A program made the position numbers and the translations under genes. A DNA stretch of 64,000 nucleotides, taken from assembly GCA_947471745.1 (NCBI GenBank), contig CANJKZ010000065.1:124001-188000 (forward strand), in the 5' to 3' direction. The notes under the pieces were generated by a model. That model ran no database searches, was not told the origin of the DNA, and saw only the letters and a program-made list of their open reading frames with translations. The DNA is from Closterium sp. Naga37s-1 (lineage: Eukaryota; Streptophyta; Zygnematophyceae; Desmidiales; Closteriaceae). Shown piece by piece: positions 10,401-21,337 of the stretch. Numbering within the stretch: position 1 is the stretch's first letter; every line of letters starts with the position of its first letter.

Positions 10401-13400
10401 GAGAGGCGGGTAAGGGGGAAGGGGAGAGGAGCTCGGAGACGGCTTCTTGGCGGAGGGTGATGTGGGGGAGGTGCGTGAGGGGGTGGGTGGTCCAGTGATG
10501 CATGAGTCGCCCCCCCATGGCTGTGAGCGTGTGGTTGAGCAGTCAGAGGAGGGATCTGCGTGTGGTTCCGACTTTTGAGACGTCTCAAAAGTCGCCCCCC
10601 CATGGCTGTGAGCGTGTGGTTGAGCAGTCAGAGGAGGGATCTGCATGTGGTTCCGTTTGCACTGTTGTACAGGATCTTTTGGGATCTGCGACGTCCAGGG
10701 GGAAAACGGGGAGGAGTGTGGGGAGGGGGGAAAGGAGACTTCACTAGGGGGGCGCGCCTTGGTTCGCGTGCGCGCCTTGGTCCACGCGCGCGCCTTGGTC
10801 CAAAGGAGCGACCTGGTTCAAGGGAGCGACTTGGTTCAAGGGAGCGACTTGGTCCAAGGGAGCGACTTGGTCCAAGGGAGCGACTTGGTCCAAGTGGGCG
10901 AGTGCTTCTGAGAATATCTAGAAGGGGGGCTTTAAGGGGCTTTAAGGCTTACCTCGAGCTGCTCGAGAGCATTGGAGGAGAGAGTCATCTGGTGGCCGGT
11001 GCAGAGAGGACGAAAGCCGCCGCCCAGTGCGAGCACGTGGTGCAGGTTGAACTCCCTCAGATAGTCCACAGCAGCAGCGAGCGCTCTGAGCAGCACCAGT
11101 GGCATGGAGAGCACCGCCTCCACTGCCGGATCCACCTCCTGCTGCTCATCCTGTTGACGCTCCGGCTCCTGCTGCTCCTCCCTCTCCTTCTTCCTCTCTC
11201 CATTCCCTTCCTCATGCCCCTTGTCTGCGTCCTCAGTACAAGCAGCCCCGTTTGGCCTCTCAGCAAAAAACTCGGCGAGAGCTGCACGCACCCCACACAT
11301 GCTGCTGCCGCTGCCTCTGCTGCTGCCACCACCCCCACCACCACCACCGCCCCCAGACTTCCCAGTCTTCCCAGGGCCTCCCCCACCCACGGCAGCACCA
11401 GTGATCCCATCGCTCCCTGCCATTGTGATTCTTGGTGCGGGGTCCCGACATGAAAGGTACGACAGCAGCTGATGGGGGGAGGGGGGGGGCAGGGGCAGTG
11501 AGGGAAGTGAGGGCAGTGAGAGGGTAAGGAGAGGGCATATTTCAAGTTACTCAGGCTACACAGCATAATCAGGGCAGTCACCTTGTGAGTGGCTGGCGAG
11601 ATGGGCCCGCACATGACGATCTCAGTGGGGGCGAGGTGGGCCAAGTGGGTCTCTCTCAAGCTCACCCCACAGCACCCAATCTATGAAGCACCCCTGTGCC
11701 ACGTCGCCTGTTGACGTCTCCACTGCCACCGCCGCCAGCAGAGCGCACTCCTCAGAGGCAGTGAGGGCAGAGAGGACTCACCTTGTGTGTGGCTGCTGAA
11801 ATGGGTCCAGTAAGAACCACTTCAGTGGGGGCGACGTGGACGAGGTGCGTTTCCAGCTCCCCCCGTAGCACCCCGTCTGAGAAGCACCCCTCTGCCACGT
11901 CGATCGCCTGTTGACGACTCTACCACCTTTTGAGTCCACTCAAAACACACCTCACCTTGTGAGTGGCTGGTGTAATGGTTCCAGTAAGAACCACCTCAGT
12001 GGGGGCGAAGTGGGCTAGGTGCGTCTCAAGTTCCCCTCGCAACACCCCGTCTATGAAGCACCCCTGTGCCACATCGCCTGTTGACGTTTCTACTGCCACC
12101 AGCCCTATCCGCACGTCGCCCTCCGAACCTGCCTCCGAGCCTGCACCCGAGCCTGCTCCCGAACCTGCTTCCCAGCCTTGAGACGAGTCCAGATCTGTGG
12201 CTGGTGGGGAGAGGCCGGGAGAGGAAGCAGCAGCAGCACTGCTTGCTACCACCAGCACCTCCCTTCCCTCCTTCCTTCTTCCCCTTCCCTTTCTCTCCAA
12301 CACCCTCCTCCGCAATACACACCAGGTAACTACTCAGCCTTCCCCCCATCCCCCCTCCCCCTCCCCCACCCCCCGCCCCTTCCCCCACCCCCCCTTCCCC
12401 TCCCTCTCCCCCTTCCCCTCCCCCTCCGCCCAAATCCTCTCCCACTTCCAACGTTGCCCGCGTGTATAAAGCCGACAAATGCCGCCCGAACGGGCCACCC
12501 TTGTTGCTCCCGTGGGCTTTAATAGCCGCCGTCTCACTCTGCCGCACCACGCCCACCTTAAAGCCCGCCTCCACGAGCCGCCTCACGTGCACGTGCAGGC
12601 GGAACGTGGGGATGGACGCAGTCAGAAACGCCCTGTCCACGTGGCGGTAGATGCCCAGCACGCGCGCTGCCACTTCAGCATCGGCCCCGAAAAAACGGTA
12701 CTTGTAGCCGACCTCGACCAATAGCAGCACGTCTGGGTGGCGGCGTTTGAGAGCCACGACCTGCTCTTCTAACGGGGTGAGCTTTGTGCCTGGCAGGGGC
12801 AGGCTTATACCGGGGATGAAATCGCTGCCGTCTTTGGTGGAGGCAGCGGGTGTGAGGTGAGGAGCGGAAGGATGGAAGTCAAGTTTTTGAAGGAAGCTGG
12901 CTCGGATTGAAGCGGCAGCAGCAGAGGCAGCAGGAGCAGCAGGTGCTGCTACAAGGGCCTTGGCCACTTCTCCTTTCGTCAGTTTCTCTCTCCTCTCTGC
13001 GTTTTCATCCTCCCATGTCCCTCTCCCTGCCCCTGTTCCCACCTCATCTGCCCCTGTGTTTTCCCCCCTTCCTCTCTTACTCTCCCTTTCACCTTCCCCC
13101 CACTCGTCCTCCCCCATCCGCGCCCCGATCCCTTTTTCTTCCCCATCCGCCCCATCCACCTCATCTGTTCCCCCATCCAAGCCCCCATCCTCCACTAATC
13201 TCCGCGCTGCCCGCCTTCCACCCTCCCGCTTACGCTTGAACACCGTTCCTCCGCCTTCAACCTCCGCTTCTACCTCATCCCCCGTCCCCTCCGCCTTCCC
13301 CTCCGCCCCCCAATCTTTTCCGCCCCCACTCTCCTGCTCTCCCCTGCTTCCTGTCCTCCGCCACTCACGATCCTCTCCAGCTGCCCCCACGGCTCCCCCA

Positions 13401-13672
13401 TTCTCAGTTTCCGCTTCCGCCAATCCTATCTCTCTCAAAGCTCCGCTACCACCGCCGCCACCACCACGACGATCACCGCGATCGACGGCAGCGAAGGTGG
13501 CGGCGGATGCGCGCGGCGGGCGGAGGAGGGACGGCGGAGTGGTGACGCGGACGGCGCCCGGCGGCTGTGAAGGGGAGGGGACGGGGGAGGGGGAGGTGGG
13601 CAGCGGGTTTGGCCGCGCTGGGGACGGCTTGCGCGCGAAGAAACGAGAGATGGTTGCCTGCTGGCGCTTCAT
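7407..13672 (-). CDS. MSH3: DNA mismatch repair protein MSH3
   Basis: MutS homologue that pairs with MSH2 (MutS-beta) to recognise insertion/deletion loops. The start codon at 13672 gives [15 protein letters not shown], a PCNA-interacting PIP-box (QxxIxxFF). Exon 1 holds domain I ([39 protein letters not shown]). Then follow exon 2a ending 11956 ([20 protein letters not shown]), exon 11468-10953, exon 10348-9941 ([20 protein letters not shown]), exon 9671-8406 (Walker [23 protein letters not shown]), 8228-7914 and 7802-7407. Phases agree. The exon 1/2a junction near 12.18-12.28 kb is uncertain; a 58-bp intron fits. The predicted length of ~1,500 aa exceeds the usual ~1,100 because of Gly-, Pro- and acid-rich inserts. 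Tandem spare exon copies with frameshifts lie in introns 2 and 3. Confidence 0.9.
9773..9817. repeat. 14-bp inverted repeat with TAAACTTG direct repeats
   Basis: TTACGAACCAGCTG (9781-9794), a 4-base loop ACCC, and its exact reverse complement (9799-9812) form a perfect hairpin. TAAACTTG precedes it (9773-9780) and recurs at its end (9810-9817, overlapping the arm). It lies in the MSH3 intron 9940-9672 and differs in sequence from the TTTTGAG palindromes. It could be a small foldback insertion. Confidence 0.7.
9836..10023. repeat. Palindrome between 60-bp duplicates of MSH3 exon sequence
   Basis: TTTTGAGTCAACTCAAAA (9901-9918) lies between two 60-bp copies, 9836-9895 and 9964-10023, about 85% identical, both encoding the MSH3 [14 protein letters not shown] segment on the minus strand. 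The copy at 9964-10023 is inside the coding exon. The other copy is stranded in the following intron. The spacer on the right also carries the exon end and donor (GAG/GTGGGT at 9941). Confidence 0.85.
10423..10672 (-). pseudogene. Duplicate MSH3 exon (copy B), frameshifted
   Basis: Minus-strand sequence parallels the intact exon at 10348-9941: NSANGT..., [15 protein letters not shown], then [28 protein letters not shown]. It is interrupted by an 85-bp insertion made of a 20-bp palindrome plus a second copy of 65 bp, which shifts the frame. It lies in MSH3 intron 3 and is probably skipped. Confidence 0.8.
10506..10655. repeat. Exact palindrome between 65-bp direct repeats (1 mismatch)
   Basis: TTTTGAGACGTCTCAAAA (10573-10590) is perfect and extends to a 26-bp palindrome (10569-10594). 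The 65 bp before it (10506-10570) recur directly after it (10591-10655) with a single G/A difference. The only non-duplicated bases are the 20 at 10571-10590. This is the youngest-looking case in the window. Confidence 0.95.
11583..11927 (-). pseudogene. Two spare copies (2b, 2c) of MSH3 exon 2
   Basis: Copy 2b (11927-11779) and copy 2c (~11730-11583) repeat the exon encoding [15 protein letters not shown]...PATHK, each with its own donor (CACAAG/GTGA). Against the intact copy 2a (upstream in transcript order, ending 11956), 2b has a 4-base insertion before the CF codons and 2c has 4 extra bases within the ELETH codons, so both are frameshifted. They lie in intron 2 and should be skipped. Confidence 0.8.
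11779..12100. repeat. Palindrome between ~148-bp duplicated MSH3 exon units
   Basis: TTTTGAGTCCACTCAAAA (11928-11945, one mismatch from perfect) separates exon copy 2b (11779-11927) from copy 2a (from ~11953). The duplicated unit is about 148 bp and diverged, so this is an older event than the one at 10573. Confidence 0.85.
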
Positions 13673-14350
13673 TGCTTCCGCGCTCTCATCAGTTGCTCTG
13701 TGGTTCATGAAGTTGAACAAATTATAAGTGCACTAATAAAAACAACTGCGAGCCTTAACATGGGTGCTTGGTCTAGTGGTATGATTCTCGCTTCGGGTGC
13801 GAGAGGTCCCGAGTTCGATTCTCGGAGCACCCCATCTTTGATTTTTCGAGGTCCAGTTTTTTCTTTATGCGGGGGTTTTGGTGTGATTATGCAGAAGGCG
13901 CTTTTTGGAAAGAGCCCAGGGCACAGTGAACGGCGCAATTCACCGCAACGCACGACTCTGTAACATTCCGACCCACGCTCCTGATCTCGGCCAATCACAG
14001 CCTCCTGCTGGAAATCCGCCCTCACATTACGGCGCTCCGGACACAGACTCTCGTTGCCCTCCCGCACTTCCCGCCGCACTTCCAGCCGCACTTCCGGCCG
14101 CACTTGTGGCCGCGCTTACGCATGAGCGCACAGGGGGAAGTCTTCTGTCCGCTCGCGCTGTATGAGGCGCGCTCCTTCGCACTCGCCTAGCCAAGACGAC
14201 GCGCAGCAGCGTTCGGACAATCGCCCTCGCCTGCTCGCTTCAACTGCTCGCGCGCTCGCCTCCAGGCGCCTTGAAACCCCGCGCTCGTGCCGTCAGCGCG
14301 CTCTCCCCGCGTGCCGTCAGCGCGCTCTCCCCGCGTGACATCGGCGCGCC
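13673..14350. promoter_or_regulatory. Divergent region MSH3 / aldo-keto reductase with a tRNA inside
   Basis: The start codons of MSH3 (minus) and the aldo-keto reductase (plus) are ~680 bp apart and must share this region for their promoters. It also contains tRNA-Pro (13762-13833), only ~90 bp from the MSH3 ATG. 14285-14338 holds a 23-bp tandem duplication (GTGCCGTCAGCGCGCTCTCC). No TATA box was assigned. Confidence 0.5.
13762..13833 (+). tRNA. tRNA-Pro (anticodon CGG)
   Basis: 72 bases fold as a standard cloverleaf. The acceptor stem is GGGTGCT (13762-13768) with AGCACCC (13826-13832), followed by discriminator C. The anticodon stem CTCGC/GCGAG (13787-13791, 13799-13803) encloses loop TTCGGGT with anticodon CGG at 13794-13796. 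The T arm contains GTTCGATTC (B box), and the D arm contains the A-box-like TGGTCTAGTGGT. There is no intron. A T5 run at 13842-13846 fits a Pol III terminator. It decodes CCG, a codon expected to be common in this GC-rich genome. Confidence 0.97.
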
Positions 14351-17300
14351 ATGGATCTGACGTCGCCCATCCGCCTCGCCAATGGCGCCTCCATGCCCCG
14401 CCTCGCCTGTGCGCCCTCCCCCCTATTCATCCTCCCCCTTCCGCCTTACCTCTATCCACCCTCCCCCTTCCACCATCCCCCCTGTTCCATATCCCCTCCC
14501 TCCGCCTTTCCCTTCCTCCGCATTGCATGTGCCTTCCATGCCCATCTCCTCGGCCGTCCATTCATTCCCCACATACGCCCTTGGCCTTGCTCGTTTCCAC
14601 CCACTGCACTTCTTTCTCTCCCCATTCCCACCCTCGCCTTCCACCTCTCCCCCTCTCCCACACTTCCAACCTCCCCACCCTGTCACGCCGCCCCCCTTCC
14701 CTCCCTGCCTCCCTCCCTGCCTCCCTCCCCGCCTCCCTCGTTGCCTCTCCTCTCCACCCTGTGTGCCTGTGTGCATGCATGCGTGCATGTGTGTGCAGTG
14801 GGCACATTCAAGGCCAAAGGGGGGGAGGTGAAGGAGGCAGTTAAAGCAGCCTTGGCGGCTGGATACAGGCACATAGGTGGGCACATGGGTGGAAACATGG
14901 GTGGGCAGATGTCTTGTGCTTTATCACAGAAATCACTCGGCCCACTCGTTTCATCTAAGGGCTGTTATACTCTTTCAATGCAGATACTGCATCAGTGTAC
15001 AAGAACGAAGCGGAAATCGGGGAGGCTATTAGGGAGTACGGCATTGCGAGGGAGGAGGTTTTTATCACCTCCAAGGCCTCGCCTTACGAGCATGGGTGAG
15101 GGTCATGCTGTGTGTACGGGTGTCCACGTCACTGCGTGCATGTGTGCACTCAATCACATGCCCACGGCATGGACTCACTCACTCACTCACCCACACACTC
15201 ACTCACTCACTCGCTCACTCACTCGCTCACTCACTCGCTCACTCACTCGCTCACTCACTCGCTCACTCACTCACTCACTTGCTCTCCCTCGCTCTCCCTC
15301 ACACCAGGTTCCAGCAGGCTCTAGCAGCATGTGCTGCATCCTTGGAGCGTCTGCAAACAGAGTACCTGGTGAGTGTGAGTGAGAGGAAGAGGGAGAGGGA
15401 GAGGGTGTGTGAGAGTCAGATGATGTGCGCGAATTTGAGAGTGTGTGTGAGTCGGTGTGCGCATGTGCTGCGTCCTTGGATCGTCTGGATCATCCTCACA
15501 CTCCTCTTCCCCCCCCTCCCTACTCACCTCATCCCATGTGCCTTGCCCCTGGGTCCACCGTCCGCCCCCTCGACCCCTATTAGGACCTCTACCTGCTGCA
15601 CTGGTGCGTGTGCCTCTTCCCCCCTCACCCTCGTTCCTTACCTTCGCCCATTTCCTTTACCGTGTCCATTCCATTTGCCTCGCACTGGTGTTTTCCCTTC
15701 TCTCGCCCTCGCCCTCGCCCTCGCCCTCGCCCCCTTTGCCTTGCCGTCGTCCGTTCTCCCGCCATCACTTGTGCCACCACTCTCTTGCCTCTCCATTTCC
15801 GCGTTCTACTCGGTCCATTTCTCTTGCGTGTGTGCCAAGCTTGACTGTCCACCACAATCAACTCATCCCTCTCACGCACCCATGCTTGCGTTGTGATTTG
15901 TCTACCTCCCTCCTCTCTCATCTCCTCTCCCTCCCCTCTCCTCTCCTCTCCCTCCTCTCTCCTCTCCTCCCCTCTGCTCTCCTCTCTCCCCTCCCTCACT
16001 CCCAGGCCTGGAGTAGCGAAGCTAGATAGGTGAGTGATTTAGCTCTTCCTTGCTCCCTTGCCATTCCTGACCCTCTGTTATTCCTGCTCCTCTTGCCCCT
16101 GCCTGGTCCTCGTGTCCCTTTGTTTCCGCTCGAACCCCGTAACCCTCATGTAGTACGACGTCTCACAACTCTGTTACCCCCCGTTCACCTTCCTCTCTTC
16201 CTTCTCCCCTCCTCCTGCCTCCTCAGGGCGTCTGAGAAGAATGCGGAGATTCGGCTGGAGTCTTGGCGCGCTTTGGAGCAGCTTCAGAGAGAAGGTGGGT
16301 GGAAACGGAGGAGTGGAGGAGAGTAGAGGGAAGGGGAACCTAAAGGGAGGGGAGAGTGGGGATGAGGGTAGGAGGGGGAGGAGAGGGGTAGAAGGGAGTC
16401 GAAGAGAGGGAAGAAGTGACTGGGAGAGGAAACAAGTGAGAAGTTCATATTTTCTTATTGATTTCTTCACACGCTATGGCATATCCCACTATTATGTATA
16501 GCACATACCTCCTCTCCTTTCCCAGGTAAATGCCGCGCCATTGGAGTCAGCAACTTCACTGCCGCCCATCTGGACCACTTGATCACAAACTCTGCCGCCC
16601 CGCCAGCTGTCAACCAGGTGGAGGTGCACCCGCTGCTGACTCAGCAGTCTCTGCGAGCCTACTGTGCTGAGCGTGGCATCTGTGTGGCAGCTTACTCACC
16701 CCTAGGGTGTGGCCAGGTGAGTCTCTGTTGGTACCAGGTGGGCCTCTGTTGCTACCAGGTGGGTCTCTGTTGCTACCAGGTGGGTCGGGCTTTGGCACCT
16801 TTGGGTGAGGTGACATGCGTGTAAAATTGGTACGAAATAATACCGTCTGAGATCAGTGTGGGTCATGCAATGCACACTGCCTTGACCAGTAACCGGCTTC
16901 TGAATTACTTGCACAATGTACAGCTGGATATTTAAATTTCTTCCACAAAGCTTTTGTGGTATGCATTGAGGCGTCAATATTATGTTCCATTTTTCGTACG
17001 TGTGTGTTCTCTCAGCTGTTGCAGCATCCAATTGTGCAGCAAGTGGCAATGGAAGTTGAGTGGTCACCTGCTCAAGTGCTGCTCAGGTGGAGCATACAGC
17101 ATGGAATGGGTATGTGTGTCCTATCTACATGCTTCAACCTGTCTGGTGCTTATGCTGCCATTCATCACCGGCCCAAATTTTCCGCATATTGACCGTCCAA
17201 CACAAGTCCTCTCCTCCCCCCCTCCCCCCTGCCTTGCTTGTATTGTACCATATGGATGGCCAGTTACAATACCCAAGTCTGTGAGCACAAGCCGGGTTGC

Positions 17301-17409
17301 AGAAAACGCTGACATATTTGATTTCTCATTGGACAAGGAAAAGATGGATAAATTGGATTCATTAGATGAAGATCGCCATTTTTGCTGGTCACCCATTGGG
17401 ATTGCATAG
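14351..17409 (+). CDS. Aldo-keto reductase family protein
   Basis: NADPH-dependent cytosolic-type oxidoreductase that reduces aldehydes or ketones; the substrate is not predictable. Ten exons (14351-14408, 14799-14876, 14984-15095, 15308-15368, 15584-15603, 16006-16029, 16227-16294, 16526-16716, 17016-17109, 17264-17409) join in phase to 283 residues, a normal length. The full catalytic tetrad is present: Asp46 and Tyr51 ([10 protein letters not shown]), Lys76 (ITSKA), His109 (LYLLHWPG). Family signatures [25 protein letters not shown] and the NADP-site [13 protein letters not shown] are intact. Exons 5 and 6 are only 20 and 24 bp. Introns are full of CT-rich and CTCA simple repeats. The protein most resembles plant and bacterial 2,5-diketogluconate/methylglyoxal-type reductases. 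Confidence 0.93.
15170..15290. repeat. CTCACTCACTCG microsatellite
   Basis: About 110 bp of CTCA/CTCG tandem repeats lies in the third intron of the aldo-keto reductase gene. It is simple-sequence DNA. Confidence 0.9.
16716..16787. repeat. 21-bp tandem repeat reusing a splice donor
   Basis: GGTGAGTCTCTGTTGGTACCA and variants repeat 3.4 times, starting exactly at the exon 8 donor of the aldo-keto reductase. Each unit begins CCAG/GTG, so the intron start carries a series of near-donor sequences. Confidence 0.75.
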
Positions 17410-17891
17410 AATGATAAAACCCTTTACAGACTCGCAGTACGTGCTCGTAGCTAATTGATTCCACCTGCTGAACCTGTTTCAAACGCGTACAGCAAGACAA
17501 TTTCGAGGGGAATGGGGGACCACTTTCACTGGCGTACGTGGCCCATGCCACGCCAGCAGCCCCTCGTTCATGAGCTGGCCAACTTCAAGGTTTTGTCTGC
17601 TTGGGTCCACGCACTCTGCCCCTGCTTGGCCCCTTGTTCCCCCCAGTTTCTTCCTCGACCTTCTCTTTTCTCAGCCAATCAGCGTCACTGCTTTCACATA
17701 ACCTCTCTCAATTGTCCCAATTTCTACAGCATACAATTCTGTCAGTCATTTTCTTCGTGTTGCTTCCTTCTCCTACATAAAGCCGCCGTGTTGTCTGACC
17801 GTTTCGCGTTCCGTATTCCGTCGGAGCTTGTCGTTTCTTCGTTAGGGTCAGGTTTTCCTACTAGTAGGCCGATCTCTGCGAAGAAGGAATC

Positions 17892-19584
17892 ATGCAGGCT
17901 CCTACGGTTGACGCGGAATACTTGAAGGAGATTGAGGCGGTCAGGCGAGACTTGCGAGCGTTAATCGCGGAGAAAAGCTGCGCTCCGCTTATGCTCCGCT
18001 TGGCGTAAGACACTGGACCTCGTCACATCTTTTTTAAACGGTCTATCAATTATTACGAGAGACAGCAATGCGATTGTGTTGTGTTCCTGCGCATGTGAAT
18101 TGAATTTAGGTTCCACGATGCTGGTACTTATGACGCGAAGACGAGAAGTGGCGGACCGAATGCGTCGATCAGAAGCGAGCTGGAGTACACTCATGGCGGA
18201 AACGCAGGGATGAAGATAGGCATCGACCTGCTTGGTGAGCTTACAATGTAATTTTCGTAATCCACAGGGATGGTGGCGGATTAGCACTCATTGGCATTGT
18301 TTCCTGTCTGCAGAGCCGGTCAAGGCGAAACATCCACGAGTATCATACGCTGACATCTACCAGGTGCGGTTTTCGTTCCGACCTTGTCTTTTGTGCACAT
18401 TTGCCTTTTATTGCCCTTCTTCTGGCATGTCAACTCAGTGCTGTTTTGATTGAGCAGCTAGCTGGCGTGGTAGCTGTTGAAGTAACTGGAGGTCCTGCCA
18501 TCCCTTTCAAGGCCGGCCGAAAGGTGAGCTCAATCACAGCCTCCATGTTGTCTTGTCTTCATGTGAGCGTTCTTGTGCTCACAACTCATTCTTTGCCTCT
18601 CTGGGCGCTGGTTGGGCAGGACTCTCTGGCTGTCACTCCTGACGGCAGGTTGCCAGATGCTCATAAAGGTGTGTGATTTCAGGCGAACATTGTCCACAGC
18701 TCGTAGTCTTGAAATGTGCGTCGTGGTATTGGGGGATTCGTGGTTGTTTGTGAGCATTTTAGTCCTCATTATAATGCCGCCCTTCTGTTTCAGGATCCGC
18801 TCACCTACGAGATATATTTTGCCGCATGGGGTTCAGCGATCAAGACATTGTTGCATTGAGTGGATCACACACTCTGGTAAGGCACGGCTCAAACTCACAT
18901 CCTTGCAAACGTACGAGACATTGTGTAATTGAACTTTGAATGTGGACGCAGGGGCGTGCACATAAGGACCGTTCAGGCTTTGAGGGGGCATGGACTCAGC
19001 AACCACTGAAATTTGACAACACCTACTATGTGTAAGTTAGAACAACCGAGACAGGGTTTTAACTTTGTTAGAATGTTTTTGTTGTGTCAGAGGTGTGTGT
19101 TCCACTCAGGCAGTCTGTGTAACCATAACTTTCCCCCCTATTGATGTCGCCACCCCAGTGAGCTCTTGAAAGCAGACACTGCAGGACTGCTCCAGCTTCC
19201 GACGGACAAGTGCCTCGTAGAGGACCCCAAGCTTCGTCCATTTGTTGAGCTGTATGCAAAGGTAAGCAAATTGAGGACTTGGCAGTTCAGTTATTGTAAC
19301 TGCAAGGGGTTGGAGGGTGTATCATTATTTTTTGGGTGCATGTTACTTTCTCTTGCAATTTGCAGGATGAGGAGGCGTTTTTTAGAGACTATGCATCTGC
19401 ACACAAGAAAATGTCTGAGCTTGGGTGCAAGGATACCTCTCCAGCTTTCTGGGAAGCTGATGCTGCAGCCAAGGAGAATGTTAGTGCATCCACCATCTTG
19501 GCCCAAAGCGCTTTTGGTGCCGTCGTCACTGCCGGAGTTCTTGTACTGGGGTACCTTTATGAGCTCCGGCGGAAAGCCAAGTGA
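17892..19584 (+). CDS. APX: L-ascorbate peroxidase, membrane-anchored (peroxisomal type)
   Basis: Class I haem peroxidase that reduces H2O2 with ascorbate. Nine exons (17892-18004, 18110-18234, 18314-18363, 18458-18523, 18620-18668, 18794-18876, 18952-19031, 19159-19261, 19366-19584) join in phase to 295 residues. The distal site reads [12 protein letters not shown], with Arg36 and His40. The proximal site reads [20 protein letters not shown], with the haem His and the ascorbate-binding Arg. The C-terminus has one membrane segment ([18 protein letters not shown]) followed by basic ELRRKAK, as in plant peroxisome-membrane APX. The distal Trp that is nearly invariant in APX (RLAWHD) is Phe39 here. 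Expected location is the peroxisome or microbody membrane, with the catalytic domain cytosolic. Confidence 0.95.
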
Positions 19585-21121
19585 TTGCTGAATAGTTTGA
19601 CAACGTTACCAGCATTTTTCCATTCCCTACCACATTGCCACTACTGCTCCCATAAATTTGTACCTAGGTTTCGTGGACCTCCTGACTCCTCCTGAGCTTT
19701 ATGAGAATTTCAGGAACGATGATACTTGGTTGCTAATGTGCCTACGGTATATGTATCCTGGGTGCTGGAAAATTTAGTGCAATGCCATGTATCCTTTCAG
19801 CTCTTCGTCTGATAGTGTTAATTGAAATTTGAATGGCCCGTTTGATGAACAAATGTACGGTTGTCATGAAGGGAGTGAGTCCCACCATTTCATGAAGCAT
19901 CTCACACGAGACCGTACCGAGCCACGTTACAGCGAGAAACCGCCGAAAGGTTTCAAATTGAGAGGATTTGTCAGACTTTTGGCGCGCAACTTCTGTCCAA
20001 TCAGCCCTCGAGCATGTCAGAAAACCTCCACACCAACGAAGTGGGGCCCACCAGTGACTACCATGTCACGCCATTCCCTTGCTGTCAGGCGGCTGTGCTG
20101 CTTTGCTTTCCCCAGCGGTGGAACCCCGAAGGCATTCCCCACCAAGGCTTTCGTCTCTGGTCATTGCTCAGAATGCAAGTCACGAGACCTGGTAGCTTTC
20201 CTCGGAAGATTAGTCCTCTATGTTGCCGACTTCGTCCCTTAGATTCTGCAATAGCACGGCAACGGTTTGATCTCATTAGACCAAAGAGATTTAGTCATGA
20301 GGATATAGAAACCACTCTTGAATAGTAATCGAGTACTTGTCGATAGCCTGTGGTTCCTGAACCGGTTCTAACTGTTACTAGTTCACGGCTTAGCTTTCGC
20401 ATTAATCAGCTCCCGGCTGGTGCTTCTTTGCGATAATGTTATACCTTAAGCTCCTCAAGCAAAGACCATGTCGTTTTCGATTTCATTTACCGAGGGGTGA
20501 CTTCCGGAAGTAAAGGCCTAACCGCTGCTCGTGGTAACGTAGATTCCGCTAGGCTTGCGTTGATACAGTTCACTCCGAAAAGGATTTATCTCTTATGCAC
20601 CGTCGCACGCTGCAGTACGACGGTGCCATACCCAGCAAGGTTTCTTCGCGAAAAGCCTTGCGACGGTCGCGACGGTCTGCAGATAGCAGCTTCCGCGTCC
20701 TTCCAGATATCGTCTTCCGAGTCATGTGGGGCTCGTGCAACGGAGCGGTTGTTTCAGTGAGTCTTAGGAGAGCGAGAAGAGCTGCTTCCTGCGTATTCGC
20801 TCCATCGTCGAAAGTGCGCAGAGTGCTGCTTCCCGAAACAAATGGTTGTCAACACCCGTGAGACCGACGCAGCGGTTGAAGGAGTATCGACGTCAGCCGT
20901 CTACCAGAAAGCACTGACGGTCGGCCGTCGGAATTGCCGGCCGGGAAAAACGCAGCCATGTTTGGAGTACGAATCAGCGGCGGGAAGAGCAGCGTTCGCA
21001 GCTGTTCGTAAGCGGTAGCAGAAGTGTTCGCCGAGCGGCATCGCAAGCAGCGATTTTCATTCCGATTTCTGGCCGTCAGGAGGTGGACGTTTACATGCAT
21101 CAAAACGGTCAACAGGACGTG
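19585..21121. other. Long intergenic stretch, no gene recognised
   Basis: Open frames here (for example 19829-20242, 20014-20325, 20497-20760) show no recognisable domain, overlap on several frames and lack supporting splice structure. The first ~200 bp are probably the APX 3' UTR. Confidence 0.5.
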
Positions 21122-21209
21122 ACCGTCAGGAGCAGCGTGACGCACCGTCAGGAGCAGTGTGACGCACCGTCAGGAGCAGCGTGACGCACCGTCAGGAGTA
21201 GCGGGACGC
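21122..21209. repeat. 22-bp tandem repeat, four copies
   Basis: ACCGTCAGGAGCAGCGTGAC plus GC repeats at 21122, 21144, 21166 and 21188, with few changes. Non-coding. Confidence 0.85.
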
Positions 21210-21337
21210 AGGTCACGGGAGATTGCTCTCTGCCGTACACCATGATGATCGCATGCGGTCGCATCGGCTTCCTCGGCGTTCCCTGGGATTTCGCACGCGA
21301 TTAACGGTACTTGATAGCGAAGGCTGTTGGGGGGGAA

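Noticed and set aside
4905-10590. TTTTGAG palindromes as cloning or library linkers left in the assembly
   Set aside because: The palindromes vary in their central bases, several are mutated, and the duplications beside them have diverged to different degrees, which fits events of different age. I still list raw-read checking as the decisive test.
14262-14280. Further palindrome copy (AGGCGCCTTGAAA)
   Set aside because: Only the right arm matches and there is no flanking duplication.
19829-20325. Open frames after the APX gene
   Set aside because: Overlapping frames of 100-140 residues with no domain, no splice context and composition like the surrounding non-coding DNA.
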